Origin: Halictus rubicundus
Lineage: Eukaryota > Arthropoda > Insecta > Hymenoptera > Halictidae
DNA: 64,000 nt
Assembly (NCBI RefSeq): GCF_050948215.1
Contig: NC_135158.1
Coordinates: forward strand, 5,069,822-5,133,821
Reading direction: 5' to 3'
Shown here: one piece after another, positions 36,107 to 48,043 of the stretch
Layout of the letters: every line of letters starts with the position of its first letter
Numbering within the stretch: position 1 is the stretch's first letter
Notes under the pieces: model-generated
The model's input: only the letters and a program-made list of their open reading frames with translations
Told to the model about the DNA's origin: nothing
Databases searched by the model: none
Made by a program: the position numbers and the translations under genes

Positions 36107-38349
36107 CTGAAAAAATCATTAACTAATTAATATTTTACCATGGCGAAGGAAATTAAGTGTTTGACTTTCTATGTTTCTCGCACGATGTCGTATTGATGGC
36201 GTTGAACCAACGGACCATCGATTTTATGACAGCCAACCTGTGCTTTTATGTTTTTTAAATTGTTCTACGTTGTACCAGTTTTTAAACAGTAAAGACATAA
36301 ATTGCTCTTCAGTCTGAAAATAATCTAAACATTTATTTTATATCTCTACGGTCCACTAGCTTAACGCTAAACAGAATTTTCGCTCGGCATATCGAGTTCA
36401 GGCTAGCACCGATCATTTCATCGAACAGTACCGCAACCAGAAACATTCAGACCAGACGTAAGTTTATTTGTTGCCCCGGCTCGATTCGAATAAATAGCCT
36501 CGGGCAGAAACTCCACTTCCCGAGAGGCGGTGGAAGATACATAGAAGAAAAAACGGGAAGGCGCTCGAAGAATCTGATGCTGCAGAAGACAAAATGGCGC
36601 GGTAGAATTCAAAGCTTGCGCGTCGGCCGCGCAACCACGCCATGAGTCAGAAGGCCAAATATAGTGATCGTCGGGATTTCTCTGGATTTTTGAGCAAACC
36701 ACATCCCGCCTGGAATACTTCTACAATTGCGAATGGAACAGGCGAACACTTCTAATGCTATTAAAAATCGTTCTACCGTCGCCATATTGCTAAGTGGCTT
36801 CGGCCATTTACCGAAATCGCCGGGGTTCCGTTCGGTATTTCGTATCGCGAATGATACTCGATGATACTCGGCAATGCTACGAGTACCGATGACGCGAAAT
36901 GGAGCATAATTCGCGGCGGTTACCGTAAACTCGAAATCCCTTTTGCAGAAACGGATCGCTGAGATTTTACCGGTCCCGTTAGCTCGCATAATGGGATGCG
37001 CGTTAAGCAAACATATTCGATTCGCGCTCGTAGCGATATTTAACCCCGAAGAATTTCTCTCGTTGCGCCGAGCCAGTGATCGTTTGCATGCTAGATGATG
37101 ATTGTATGGTTAAAATCGAACGTTCCGCCGCTCGAGCGTAACAGATACCCGACGAGCGAGCGGAGCCGAGCGGAAGCGGAGCGGTTGCGGGTGATTGCTT
37201 GAAAATGTCTTCAGGTAATAAAGGTCTAGTTTATTTGCTCGTATGCCCCTTGTCCCATATGTCTTTCCTGTACTCCCCACGGGCCGACATGTGCGGCCTT
37301 GTACCCGAAATGGCGACCCCTCTCGAATTTAAGTCAAACAAGCCGGCTACCGAGTCTCTGCTCCCTCTGGCCCGAAACACCCGCTTCGAACGCTAAAAAA
37401 TCAATTCTTACTATATCTCGATTTACCACAGAAATCACACAGGCATGAAACACTATTTGCTAAAACAACTTAAATTTCGCTCAAGCGAATCATAAAAGTG
37501 TTTCCTTGTACTTCATCAGATACACACCATAAATGCGTTATTCACAGTCTAGTAATTACAACAAACAGTTACTTGCACAACTCCCATGACCAGACAATGA
37601 TCTACATTTACAAAGTGGAAGATCGTGAATTATTCAACATCGTGCCATAAAGTGCTTAATCTTTTCAGGAAACAGAACAGGGAACATAATTTTCATAAAA
37701 TGCGAATCCTTTCAGGAAACAGAAGCAACAAATCTCGATTTTCACAAGCGTGACCGCATTCTCCGCGATCTGTAGATCTTCCGCTGGATCTAGGTGTATT
37801 CGAGTTGCATCGCGAGGCGTTATGAGCGTTACGGTATCTCGGTAATTTAATCGTTGGGAAACTGATTGAAACGAGGGATTCGTTTTTCCCCTAGCAACCG
37901 GTTCCCCTGGCGTCGCGACGCCTCGCAGCCGGATTCGCCTCGCGTCTTTAGATCCACGTTCAGGATCCAAGGATCTATTTTCGGGTGAGACGACCGCCGC
38001 CGTCTCGACGCACCGGTAGACGTCATTCTTCCGAGATGCGATCACCGGAGGAACGAGCTCGTGTCTGAGAATCCGCTACCAGCTGTCGGTACATGACTTT
38101 CCGACGAACGGGAATATAATTTACCCATCGGGTATCGCTGCTTTGCCATTCCCGACCGCAAAATATGAACTTGCCAAATGCTTTCCTCGAACGTTCAAAC
38201 AATTTACCTTACCAATAGACTATGAAAATCTAGACGCCTCTCTAGATCAACACTCTATTTTATCGTCCTAGTACACTACGTAGTGAAGTTAGTTCCTATA
38301 TCAATCAAAAGAGAGACTTAGCAGCTGAACAATTTTAATTATTCGTTCA

Positions 38350-38610
38350 TGACACTGTTACTATAGAATTTGCGACGTTTTCCCGATTAAAATGAGTCCA
38401 AACACGACCTAATTCGGAGTACATTAGCTTACGCAATTAACAGTTCAGTATAACCGCGATTATTCGAACTGATGAGTACGGATAATAGAGGTTCTACTTT
38501 ATCGTGGATTAAACGAGTAAATACGATGCAAATCGTGTCGTGTTTGGTATCATTCTAATCAGAAAAATGTCACGAATATGTTGGGAAAAACATTTCATAG
38601 AGAAATCATC
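38350..38610. repeat. Palindromic dispersed repeat
   Basis: Left arm (TGCGACGTTTTCCCGATTAA, ATGAGTCCAAACACGACC) and right arm from about 38467 (CGGATAATAGAGGTTCTAC, TATCGTGGATTAAACGAG, AATGTCACGAATATGTTGG) are inverted around a centre containing CAGTATAACCGCGATTATTC. Confidence 0.65.
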
Positions 38611-41537
38611 AAAAATATAAAAGTGTATTATTGAATTAGCATTGTCTTTGTAGACATTTCGGTTCCGAAATTTTAAGCTGGTTAATTCTATTCAAAGTTA
38701 ATGCGAAATGTCTACAGAGAAATGAACGGAAAAATCATTGAAGCACGTTCGAACAACGACACGTTTGTCAAAGACGATTTAACACGTTGGTGGGGGAAAT
38801 CGAATGTATTCCCGAATTCCTAGATAAAGCTAGCGCAAAGTATCCTTTGGGCTTCCTTTGGAAAGTTAATTCGAGTCGTATAATTCAGCCGGGGCGCTTT
38901 CGCGACGAGCCAGGCGGATGCGTGCGTATAAACGCGCGTCTCCGTGGTTGTAACCACGCCTTTAGGTTTCGCGGGGGGTCTGGCGGCGTTATACATGGAA
39001 CAAAGAGGAGGAAGAGGACCGAATATCTCGGTGCTCGATTTCTGCGATCCGTTCCAGGAACCGATATTTTTAAACTGTTGCATCCAAGAGAGCGCAGTCT
39101 CGTCTCGAGCCAAAATCCTCGTTCGGCCGCAAACTCGCCCGGAAAACAACTTCCTCGAGCAAATTTTCCATGTCCAACACAGACAACCGCGGCTCTTCAA
39201 CAATCGACAAAGACGCGCAGTCAGTTTTTTCTACAGACGCGAAGAAAATTCATATTTTCTGTAACGATCCTCTCGTAACACTTAGTTCAGTTAGAATACG
39301 ATTTCAAGAAACCAGTGCTTAATGAACATATTCTAGCCTACACAGTAATAAATTAAATTCCATGAATTAGGGGCTTCTTATGTTCGATTTTCTTCAGATT
39401 TTCGGGCAAACTGACCACTGTGTAGCGGAAGAACAGAGAAAACAGTTCTTCTATTCTTAGGCGACACTTCGCCCCACCGTTTCTTTGCTCTCGGTTACGT
39501 TTCACGGGAGGAAATCATCGATTTCGCTGTGTTTCTTTTTCCATCTCCTCCGCCGGCACTTTCTTTCCTCTTCTCTTGTCGGTGTCCGTTGTGCTTTCCT
39601 CTTTTTTCTCGTCTTTTTGGGGTCTCTGTTTCTGTTGCATTAGCGGCGCCCGGTGAAACGGAATCGTGTTGGGACGTCGGCGTTGCGCTCCGCTTAGAAA
39701 TCTATTATTACAAATTGTCTTCTTTGTCCAGAGTCGTTTTCCCAGTCTCGTCGACCAATAATTGTTCTTAGCACGCTGTGCACATCTTTACACAAATTTC
39801 CGTACCCATAGTTTATTGAATAAAAGTCAAAATGACGGAAAATTCTGCTCTCGCCAAAAGTACTTTCCTGCACTGTATAAAAATGTTTGCACTGTGTATT
39901 AAGTCTAGCAACTTTCTCTACCAAAAAGTTTACCGAATTCTTGTTCTAAAAATTGTCGGAGGTTTTCTCGGAGCGTTCGAAAAATAGTTGTCGCATAGTG
40001 TCGCGTTCCGTTTCAAAACAGGCGCGATTCTCGCCGCGAAAAGGGCATCGCGGAAATTCTTTGGTCCCTCTGTTCCAGAACAAGGGTAAATATAGGACGT
40101 TTACGGGAGATTTGTTGCTAAAATTAAACGACGGAAGCGATCGGTACGTAGCCCCGAAAACGTAGCCCGGGGGCCGAGTGTAAATACAGGGTGTCCGTCA
40201 AGTCACGGAGTCTATTTTCGTGAGGGCGTCGAAAAATTGTACGGTTCGATCATAAACTGGTGCACGTTTATCGAACGATTCCCTCTGACTCACGTGTTTT
40301 CCATTCACTATGTCGGCGGAAGGGGTGAGGTCTGGTCTGGCAGAGAGAACCAAGGTTTGTGAGTCCAAGGTCTGAACGATTTTGTCTATGTTTCTAGCGG
40401 TACACGCAGAAAATTATTTTTCCAAATAGGACATCTGTGAACACTGTCGACAATTATTATAGATTTCAATTATTAGCTCCACTTGGGTAAACGTCTATTT
40501 CCAAACTTAATACTTTGATTAGAAATCTCGAAAAGTTCATAAAACAGAGCAGAAAGTGCAAGCTATTGAAATACCGGGTCAAAGTGGACCCAGACTCTGG
40601 CGTCAAAGTGTTAAAGAAGGATTGGGGGAAATTGTTATAAATTGAGGGAGTATGGACAGTCTTTATTATGCGACCAGAGCGACAGAGCTCAGGGAACGAA
40701 ATAATTCATGCGATCGCACGCGTTTCGGTATAATTGACGTATAACCGGGAAAGTTAACGACAGGATATGTCAGCATCCTGTCAACGAGTTCTCACGAGAC
40801 GCAGTTATTCCGTCAGCGATAAAAATTACGCGATTTTTATAGCTTCATTCGCAAATATCAATCTATAGCACGAGGAGAAGATCTTCATAGTTCATCTCCG
40901 AGATGTCCATTAACGTCTTCCACTAAAACGACATCACGTCCCGAGCATTCCAAATAGACAGCGACGATCTACGGTCGTTAGGAATTGTCTAGGAATGAAG
41001 CCCTCGATAAAAATGACAACAAAAAAATTCAATACCGATTGAATAAGATTTTATACGTGGACATTACCGACCGTAAATAAATATCAAGGGGCTGAAGCCT
41101 AATAGCAAGACGCTTTTTCCGACATCCTGATACGGACGCGCATTTAATTCACTTAGCCGGAAGTTTAGCGTCCCCGAGGCGTCTCTGCCATTAGGAGGAC
41201 GCAAACTTCCTCCTGAACAAAAAAGTATAGTAGTCGTTCTTGCCCGTTCTCGCTCGTTCTTGCCGGAGCACGCGTCTCGTTTCAGGGTGTTAGGATTGAT
41301 CACGTGCTAGACGAGAAGCGCAGCATGCAGACGGATGTTCCGTGTTCCCCGCGGGGGCGTAAGTAAAGTTTGACAATTGCGTACACAGCCGCGCACGTGT
41401 CCGTCATCCCGGAGCCGCGCGTGCCCCGCGTTCAAGTCACCGGGGCTTGGGGGAGCTTAAGACGGGGGAAGCCGAGTTTAGGGAGCTACGAACCCAGAAG
41501 AAGAAGAGCAAGAAGACAAAAAGAGCAGGGTCGGCCA

Positions 41538-41567
41538 AAGAGAGAGAGAGAGAAAGAGAGAGAGAGG
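41538..41567 (+). repeat. (GA)n microsatellite
   Basis: AAGAGAGAGAGAGAGAAAGA followed by more GA. Confidence 0.9.
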
Positions 41568-41794
41568 AACTTCGGTGAAAAAGTCCCCGGAGTGCTAGGG
41601 ACACCTGAACTCGGTCTATATTTGTTCTCTAAAAGCGGGCCAATGTTTCAAGGCAGAAAGCCTAGGTTCCATCTTCAAAAAACCAATTATTTCTTATTTC
41701 AATGGGTCCATATGCACTGTATAAAACTTATAATATTTTAATCTAGCACCGTAGCTAAGCAACTATATTATTATCCAAACAGTGATTCTCCACT

Positions 41795-42040
41795 GATCCG
41801 TTCGTATAATCGAGGTTCTACTTTAGCGTGGATTAAGGGAGCAAATAGGATCAGAATGGCGTCGTGTCGGGTATAATTTTAACCGGAAAAGTGTCACGAA
41901 CGCGCTAGTAAAAGTTTCATTAAAAAATAATTAAAAATAAAAAAGTTATAACTGAATTTGTCTCAGCGGTGCACCAATATCGATTCATTTTTTACCTGTT
42001 ATCCTTTTCAGCTTCGTCGCCGGCGACAAGCTTTAATAGG
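41795..42040 (+). repeat. Dispersed repeat, single arm with long tail
   Basis: Diverged copy starting CCGTTCGTATAATCGAGG. Its tail (TTGTCTCAGCGGTGCACC, then TCGTCGCCGGCGACAAGC) pairs with that of the copy at 19025. Confidence 0.6.
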
Positions 42041-44099
42041 AAAAGATCGAGTAACAAAGATTTAACGAGTCTACAGTACAAAACATCGACGATTTTCAAT
42101 ATCCAAGTCGTTTATTTCGTTCCACCATGCGTTTCGCGTTGAGGAGATTGCTGCAAGCCAGGCGGGCCATTAAAGAAAATAGACGACGCATAAACTGCGC
42201 CGCAAGGATTTACGAAACGGCTCGGCGCGGCTCGGAAAGACTCGTCATCGACCGGAAGTATTTAGGAGGAACAAGGACCCACCGCGCTCCGATTAACAAA
42301 GTCCAATAAATTTCCGGAATCCCGGTGCGATGGGTGTCCCGTGTCACCTCGACGACCCCTCGGTGGAGTTGAACGAACTCGACGCCACCTCGACGCCACT
42401 TTGCCCACGATGTACCTCTGCCCTTTTGGCACCCACGCGTCCACGTGGCCCCGGGGCTAATGCAATAACCAAAGAGGGCCGAGGCCTGTTGCCACGTGGT
42501 TTATGCGAGGCCCGGGCCCACAAGGTGACGAGAACGTACCCGTGAATTGCCACCGACACAGTACTTCCTGGTTATATTTAGTCCCCGAAGAGGATCGAAT
42601 TTCCGACGTCTACGACCCTTGGAATCCGCGACAACCGATGGATCCGATGTATCGGCCCTGTATCCGGTGATCAACGTAAACGGGGTGTTCTAGATTTACA
42701 ACGCTAAAAATAACGCGACTTTTGCGGCCCTTTCATGTTCTTTTTGAGAAATTCTGCAGCGGTTCGCTCCGAGACTTTTAGGACAGCTTGTCTCGAGGAA
42801 CGTGTACGAACTTTTCGAATGTATAGAAGTGAAGAAATTGAATCAACAACAATCCTTCTATAATCTAACATGCTAGTCAAACATTTCAACGACAAAGATA
42901 AGCATCGAAGCATTCCTCGTACAACCCTCTACATTCTCCAGATTCGTATTGTCTCGAAGTTTCGTCTAACGCGAAGCAAATTAACCGTGTTCTAACATCC
43001 CGCAATCTATTTTTTGCCAGCATCGAATTGCTGGAAGAGCTGGTATCCCGAAGGAAATCCGGCGGCAGTCAGCTGAGAGTGGGATTTAAATGTCCGATAT
43101 CGGGAGTCCAGCTATTATGAAACTCAGAAGCCGGTGTCTCGCGTGTCGTTCGTCGCCTAATTGCCGTGTCGGTCTTGGTAAAACTCTCGGCAGAAACGTA
43201 GATCCGTTCTCGAGATGGAGTCTCGGTGGTGTTTTTTATCGCGATAATCGACGGGTCCGCGCAGACCGGAAATAGAGCTTCCTTCGAGATGATCCCTCGA
43301 ACGTGGAACAAACGCCTCGTCCCTTCGCGTGCCGAAGGGCGACCGTCACGTCTAAATCCCGACGTGTTCTCTCCCTTTCCTTTTCCTCCCTGTCGATGGT
43401 AATGCTCGTTGCATCCGTAGGTACCACGCACTCTCTCCGGAGCCCGCTATTTTTGTCGGGCGGGCCGAACAGTTGCTGGTAGACACCCTCTTGCGAGCAG
43501 CCGGAGACGGGACAGCAGATATCTGTCGAGATATACCCTCTTGCTTGGCACTCGGCGCGTGCCCGGAACCTCATTAGCCCGTGTCCTCGTGGAAAAATGA
43601 TGAATGGACCGATAAGAATACGAGCGAACCCGACCGAAGCCTTTCGGGAACAACGGCGACCCGATTTCCGACTCTGGCTTCCTGATTCGCTCGAATTCCT
43701 AGGCACGCGACCCCTTTTTTGGAAATACCGACGAGTATTAATGCGACATCGATTAAAGCAGCAGAACATTTTAATGCGTGGCCCTTTGTTTTCGAGAAAT
43801 TAATAAAGCGGTTTCAAGCGTTCAGACATCGAACATAAATAGACTTCAGAGATAAAAGCACAGACTCGTATTTCATTTATGCACAGATCGTTGTTATTTT
43901 TGGATATTTATTATTGATTTTAACTTTCTTCTGATCTCTTACAAAGATCTGTATCGCTTTCGAACTTTGCGCATTGCTTTTTTAGTTTCAATAATGTAAT
44001 CAATGTTCAATGCGAAGTGATAAGAGAAAACTGGTTTGAGCAATCTGTTTTGACAATTTTTTCTGCGAAAGATTGCTGGAGTTTCTTTTTAAACAAACA

Positions 44100-44560
44100 C
44101 CTTGTTTAAGAGTATTGTGCTACATGTGGTCGTTTTCTTGTAGCAATATTTTTCAAGAACTGCTAGTTAAGCTTGTCGTGGCGAGAGAGACTTTCCTGTT
44201 TTATGTGAACCGTATGAGTATCCTACTAATAAGAAGACAGTCGGAGCCGCGGAAACTGCTACACTAATTTTAGAATTGAATTAGATGAAGATACATTGAA
44301 ACAGAAACTTTATCATCAAAGTTTCCGGTTGTAGTATAATATATTGCAATAGCAACTAGTGGAACTTATCATAATGAGAGAGACATTCTAATTATAGACT
44401 TCGATAGTACTTTGCTAACTTGAATATTGAATTAGTTGAAAATGCAGTGGAAATTTTGTTTAAAAAATTTTTTAAGTTTTTGATTGTAGTGCGAGATGCT
44501 ATAAAAGCGTCTGATTGAATTGATCACGATGAGAAACATTTTTTGACAGTGTTCTTTGCG
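44100..44560 (+). repeat. Decayed tandem repeat, period about 157 bp
   Basis: ATTGAATTAGATGAAGATAC near 44276 and ATTGAATTAGTTGAAAATGC near 44433 head units that share GTTGTAGT, CAACTAGTGGAACTTATCA versus TCTGATTGAATTGATCA, and ATGAGA(G)AACATT. An older unit may precede them. The 106-codon frame beyond (44543-44863) is AT-rich and resembles no family I know. Confidence 0.4.
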
Positions 44561-44834
44561 GACTATGCAACTCTCCAACTCACAAGAGAACACTTAAGGG
44601 CGTTCAACTTGAAACGATCTTCAGAACGTGATACTTTTTGTTCGATCGTTAAGTATCGTTTTAAGAAGAAAATAGATTTATGTTTCCCAGATGTCAGGAC
44701 ATCATTTCGAACTCTTGTGCAATATTCAAGTAGTTATTACTCATTTCTTCGGTGCATAGTATTGCACCAAAAATTAAAATTCAATTATTCAATGTTGAAA
44801 AAACAAGGGATTATCAACAATCTCAAAATTAAAA

Positions 44835-44960
44835 ACCGTGGTGCGAAAATTCTTTCTAAATAAAATAATGGTTTTTCGATGGTCTCGATAATATAGAGAT
44901 AAAAATTGTTATCAGATGAAACCGCGGGGCAAAAATTTTTATCGAAAAAATAGGGGGTTT
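44835..44960 (+). repeat. Diverged tandem pair, period about 84 bp
   Basis: AAACCGTGGTGCGAAAATTC...GGTTTTTCG is followed by AAACCGCGGGGCAAAAATTT...GGGTTTTCG. Confidence 0.4.
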
Positions 44961-45375
44961 TCGGGTTTGTGGTGAGCTTCTAAGGAAAAATTACGATCAC
45001 CACCCTGAAGAACTACCAGGGATATTGAACGGCTTGGAGCCCCGAAAAAGGAGCCAGTTTTCCTCAGCAATGGGGTTGCAAAGTCAAACGAAAGGTCGCG
45101 AGTCATGCACTTGAAATTCGCCGGCGAAAAGAGAGCAGCCGGCCGCGAGACTATCGGACAAAAGCTTACCGGTTGTGTTTCAGCCTCGAAATAGCAGCGT
45201 CGGGACGTCGACTCTCGGGTATCTCGCGTTCCACAGAGCAACGACACTTTTCCTTCTTTCTCCTCTTCTGTCTCGTCGTCCTCTCCGTCGTCTTCGACTT
45301 GCACAACCACGCGCAAAAATTCAATTTCTCGCGAGGAGTCCTCCGGTTTTGACACACCTTACTTCTTTACGGTAT

Positions 45376-45409
45376 TTTATATATATATATGAATAAATAA
45401 ATAAATTAA
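45376..45409 (+). repeat. (TA)n plus (AATA)n microsatellite
   Basis: TTTATATATATATATATGAA passes into AATAAATAAATAAATT. Confidence 0.9.
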
Positions 45410-46842
45410 AGGGTGGGCAGATACGCGGGCTTCGTAGGCTGGTTCCTCCCCCGACCCTCCATTCAGAGGAAGACCGAACCAGTCGACGCGCTTTCAACGA
45501 CTGCACCACGTTGCACTCGTCCTCCCCGAGACACGAACCTCCCGTTTGTCCAGGAGCATTCTTTTTTTCGACCTCGCTTTCCCCACCTAACCAGCCCGGG
45601 CTTTCCCCCTACTATTTTCAAGAAACCGGAGTGGAAGATGGGATTTCGATGAAGTTCCTCGCAGCTTTTTCCTGGAGTAGGGGGAAATTTTTATCGAGCC
45701 TTGAACAGATTGCAGATTTTGTGCGGGTATTTTTGGACAAGTTTTGTATATTTTCCTTATGCGGCTTACAGTCAGTCAAAATAATCACGATGTAAAAGTA
45801 CACCGTTTAAAACTGCGTACAATAACTTTTTGAAGATAATTTCAAACGATTTGAGCTTGTCCTGAGATTTTAGAAGTATTAGTCGGATGTTTACAACAAA
45901 TAAATACACCATTTGAAACAGAGTAATAGAATAATTTAAATAGTTACTCAATTCTAAAGAGTTCTAAAGAACCCAATATGTTCAAATGTAAATTCGAATA
46001 AATTTTGGAATTTCCACAAGAGTGTAGAACTTTTGTGCAACTGCCCCTGTTGTCCATGGAATGATTAATTATACTGTAATTACTTGGACAGTGTCAGTCA
46101 CCAGTGACCATAGTGGAGCTCCAAGTCTTTGTGACGCGTAGCAACAGTCGGAACGTCTGACCAAGACGGAAGTATCTACTTAAGCGTCCGAAGACCGCGT
46201 TACAGTTTCGAAACGGCCGAAAGGAAAATATACACCGCTTATTATAGGAAAATATACAGGATATGTTTATGGAATTAGGATGCGGTGCTGGTACTTTATC
46301 CAATGATGTAGAAATCGGTGGTATGTGTTCCATTCCGACGCGTCATCTCAGACATCCAGTCTTTAGGGAACAGCGCCGGCTATTTTTTCCACCAAGTTCT
46401 TTGTGTTCGTCGTATCCGCCGGAACTAGACCTCGATGCACTTTTTTCGGCATCTGGTTCAACCGCGGCCTAACCCTCTTCCAAGCTCTATCATTATAAGT
46501 GTAACATTAATTTAAAGAAAGAAAAATTTATTCTGGCGTAACTGTGACTTACAGAAGGACTTGGAACTTCGTCCTATCATCTTGCTGTTCAAATAGGAAT
46601 ATTTTCTTATCATTAGTGGAGGTTCAACATGGTCCAAACGTGGTGGTGCATACTTTTATTCATACATTATAAAATGTTCGAAGCTGTCTGGCATTTGATG
46701 GCCCGAGCTCCAGCCGCCAGTTTTGCCGAAATTCCAATGTGTGGGAATGATCGCGATTTCCGGATGCGTGATTATTTTAGAGTGTGCCTGAAGATGCGGC
46801 TGGAACTGTTATTAGCTTATGATATTGCGAGGTGCGTGGCTG

Positions 46843-48043
46843 TTAGCAGATATGCATGTCCACGAAGTTCTGCTTGTTCTTGTAAATCGGACCCCAGGAG
46901 CCATACTTGTCGTTTTTCGGCGACTGCTGCGTCTGCTGGTGGTACACGGACGATGCCTGGGCATTCTTGTCCTTCCTGTGGAGCAAACAGAATAAAAAAT
47001 GCTAGGATTAACCCAATTTTGTCTTCAGAGAAGCTCGAATTTAACCCGTTCCTGTATAACGCCTACTAACGTAGTAATATACATTTCGATCGAACTAAAA
47101 TTTGATTCTTCTGCTATCAATATTTAAGCAATAACCTTTTGAGAACAGTCGAAGAAGAAAAAGGAAAATATTTTTAGTATTTTCAAAAATCCTCGTCTAC
47201 AAATAAAATGAACGTCGACATTCAAAAAATACAAATTTTCCTTTCCTAGGAAATCATTAAGAACGATATTCGAATCAGAACTGTGAAGAGAAGAAACAAT
47301 ACGGTAAGGGATTAATAACTCAAAGCAATAAGTATCATACTTGATGTCCGGGTAAGCAGCCTTGATAGTCGAGCTGGCGATTTTAGTGTAGACCATCTTG
47401 ATTCTCTTCGAGTCTCCTCTTCCTTCCTCGAACTTCGACCTTCACTCTCCCTCTACGGATTCGAATGAATGAGCGCAAACTCCAAGAAGATTCCCAGAAT
47501 TTGTTTTCCGATGCGATGAGGCACCACCAAAATGAAGAGGTCGCTTCGATTTATCGCTAAAGCGAACAATCACGTTCATTAACCACCTATTCCATTATTC
47601 AAGGTCTAGCGATATACTCACTCTATGGTACGTGATGCAGATGGACCAGAACAAGGAGTTCTAATCGGTTTGCAGTGTTACCACGTCGGCTGCCCTTGCG
47701 AGTCCGAAGGTTTTTAGCGAGTCTGTACATCGAAAATCGAGAAAAATGATCAGACTGACTTATGCGATTGCTAGACATTGATCGAGATCTTTCGGTCTCC
47801 GCGAACAGGTTTCAGAACCGTTTATTGCACCGCTGCGCGGTTGCTCCACGTCATCAGAGATTGATATGCTAACGCACCGGTAGTGAAACCGATCGAGTGA
47901 TCATTTCAGATCAATTATTCGCGTTGGCCCTCCCTGATCTTCGGAGAGGACCAGGGAGCAAAGTAGAAACCAGTTTTTATTTACCTGACACTGGGCAAGA
48001 AGGTCGGGGTGTTGCCTTGGCAATCTAAGACTTTGCACCTCAT
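46843..48043 (-). CDS. Candidate small-protein gene with alternative first exons, function unknown
   Basis: I do not recognise this gene. The best-supported piece is a terminal exon (46975 down to 46843). It has a good acceptor (TTTGCTCCACAG), 43 codons rich in Q, S, K and N, and a TAA after a C-terminal FVDMHIC. Two upstream exons could feed it. The first is 47396-47341, encoding MVYTKIASSTIKAAYPDI with a strong start context (AAGATGG) and donor GTATGA. The second is 48043-47985, encoding MRCKVLDCQGNTPTFLPSV with donor GTAAAT but a weaker start context. Both end in phase 2, which the terminal exon requires, giving proteins of about 62 and 63 residues. A poly(A) signal AATAAA lies on the minus strand at 46655-46660. 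There is no signal peptide or membrane segment in the MVYTK form. Matching phase from both first exons is the main argument for a real gene. Expression evidence is lacking, and an unseen middle exon is possible. Confidence 0.45.

Larger units (their letters stand above)
36107..46600. other. Non-coding stretch, probably upstream intron or promoter of the exon at 35,958 plus intergenic DNA
   Basis: The acceptor at 36,107 implies an upstream untranslated exon somewhere to the right on the minus strand. A GC-rich patch at 37,130-37,190 with CGAGCGGAGC repeats is one candidate site. Repeat copies at 38350 and 41795 and tandem repeats near 44 kb are listed separately. 43,870-44,900 is strongly AT-rich. 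Confidence 0.4.

Noticed and set aside
40188..40210. ACAGGGTGTCCGTCAAGT, similar to ends of some insect transposons
   Set aside because: A single short match with no partner repeat or coding remains nearby.
43236..43769. 177-codon minus-strand frame with a Cys-rich stretch (ICCPVSGC)
   Set aside because: Briefly resembled a secreted Cys-rich peptide, but there is no signal peptide, the cysteine spacing fits no family I know, and no splice sites bound it.
44543..44863. 106-codon frame considered as a transposase remnant
   Set aside because: No DDE/D or reverse-transcriptase motif. AT-rich DNA next to tandem repeats explains it.
46345..46472. Open minus-strand stretch of about 40 codons (SASRSSSGGYDEHKELGG)
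   Set aside because: Reads like coding sequence and lies just downstream of the small-protein gene, but the only acceptor (GGGTTAG) lacks a pyrimidine tract and no start is available.
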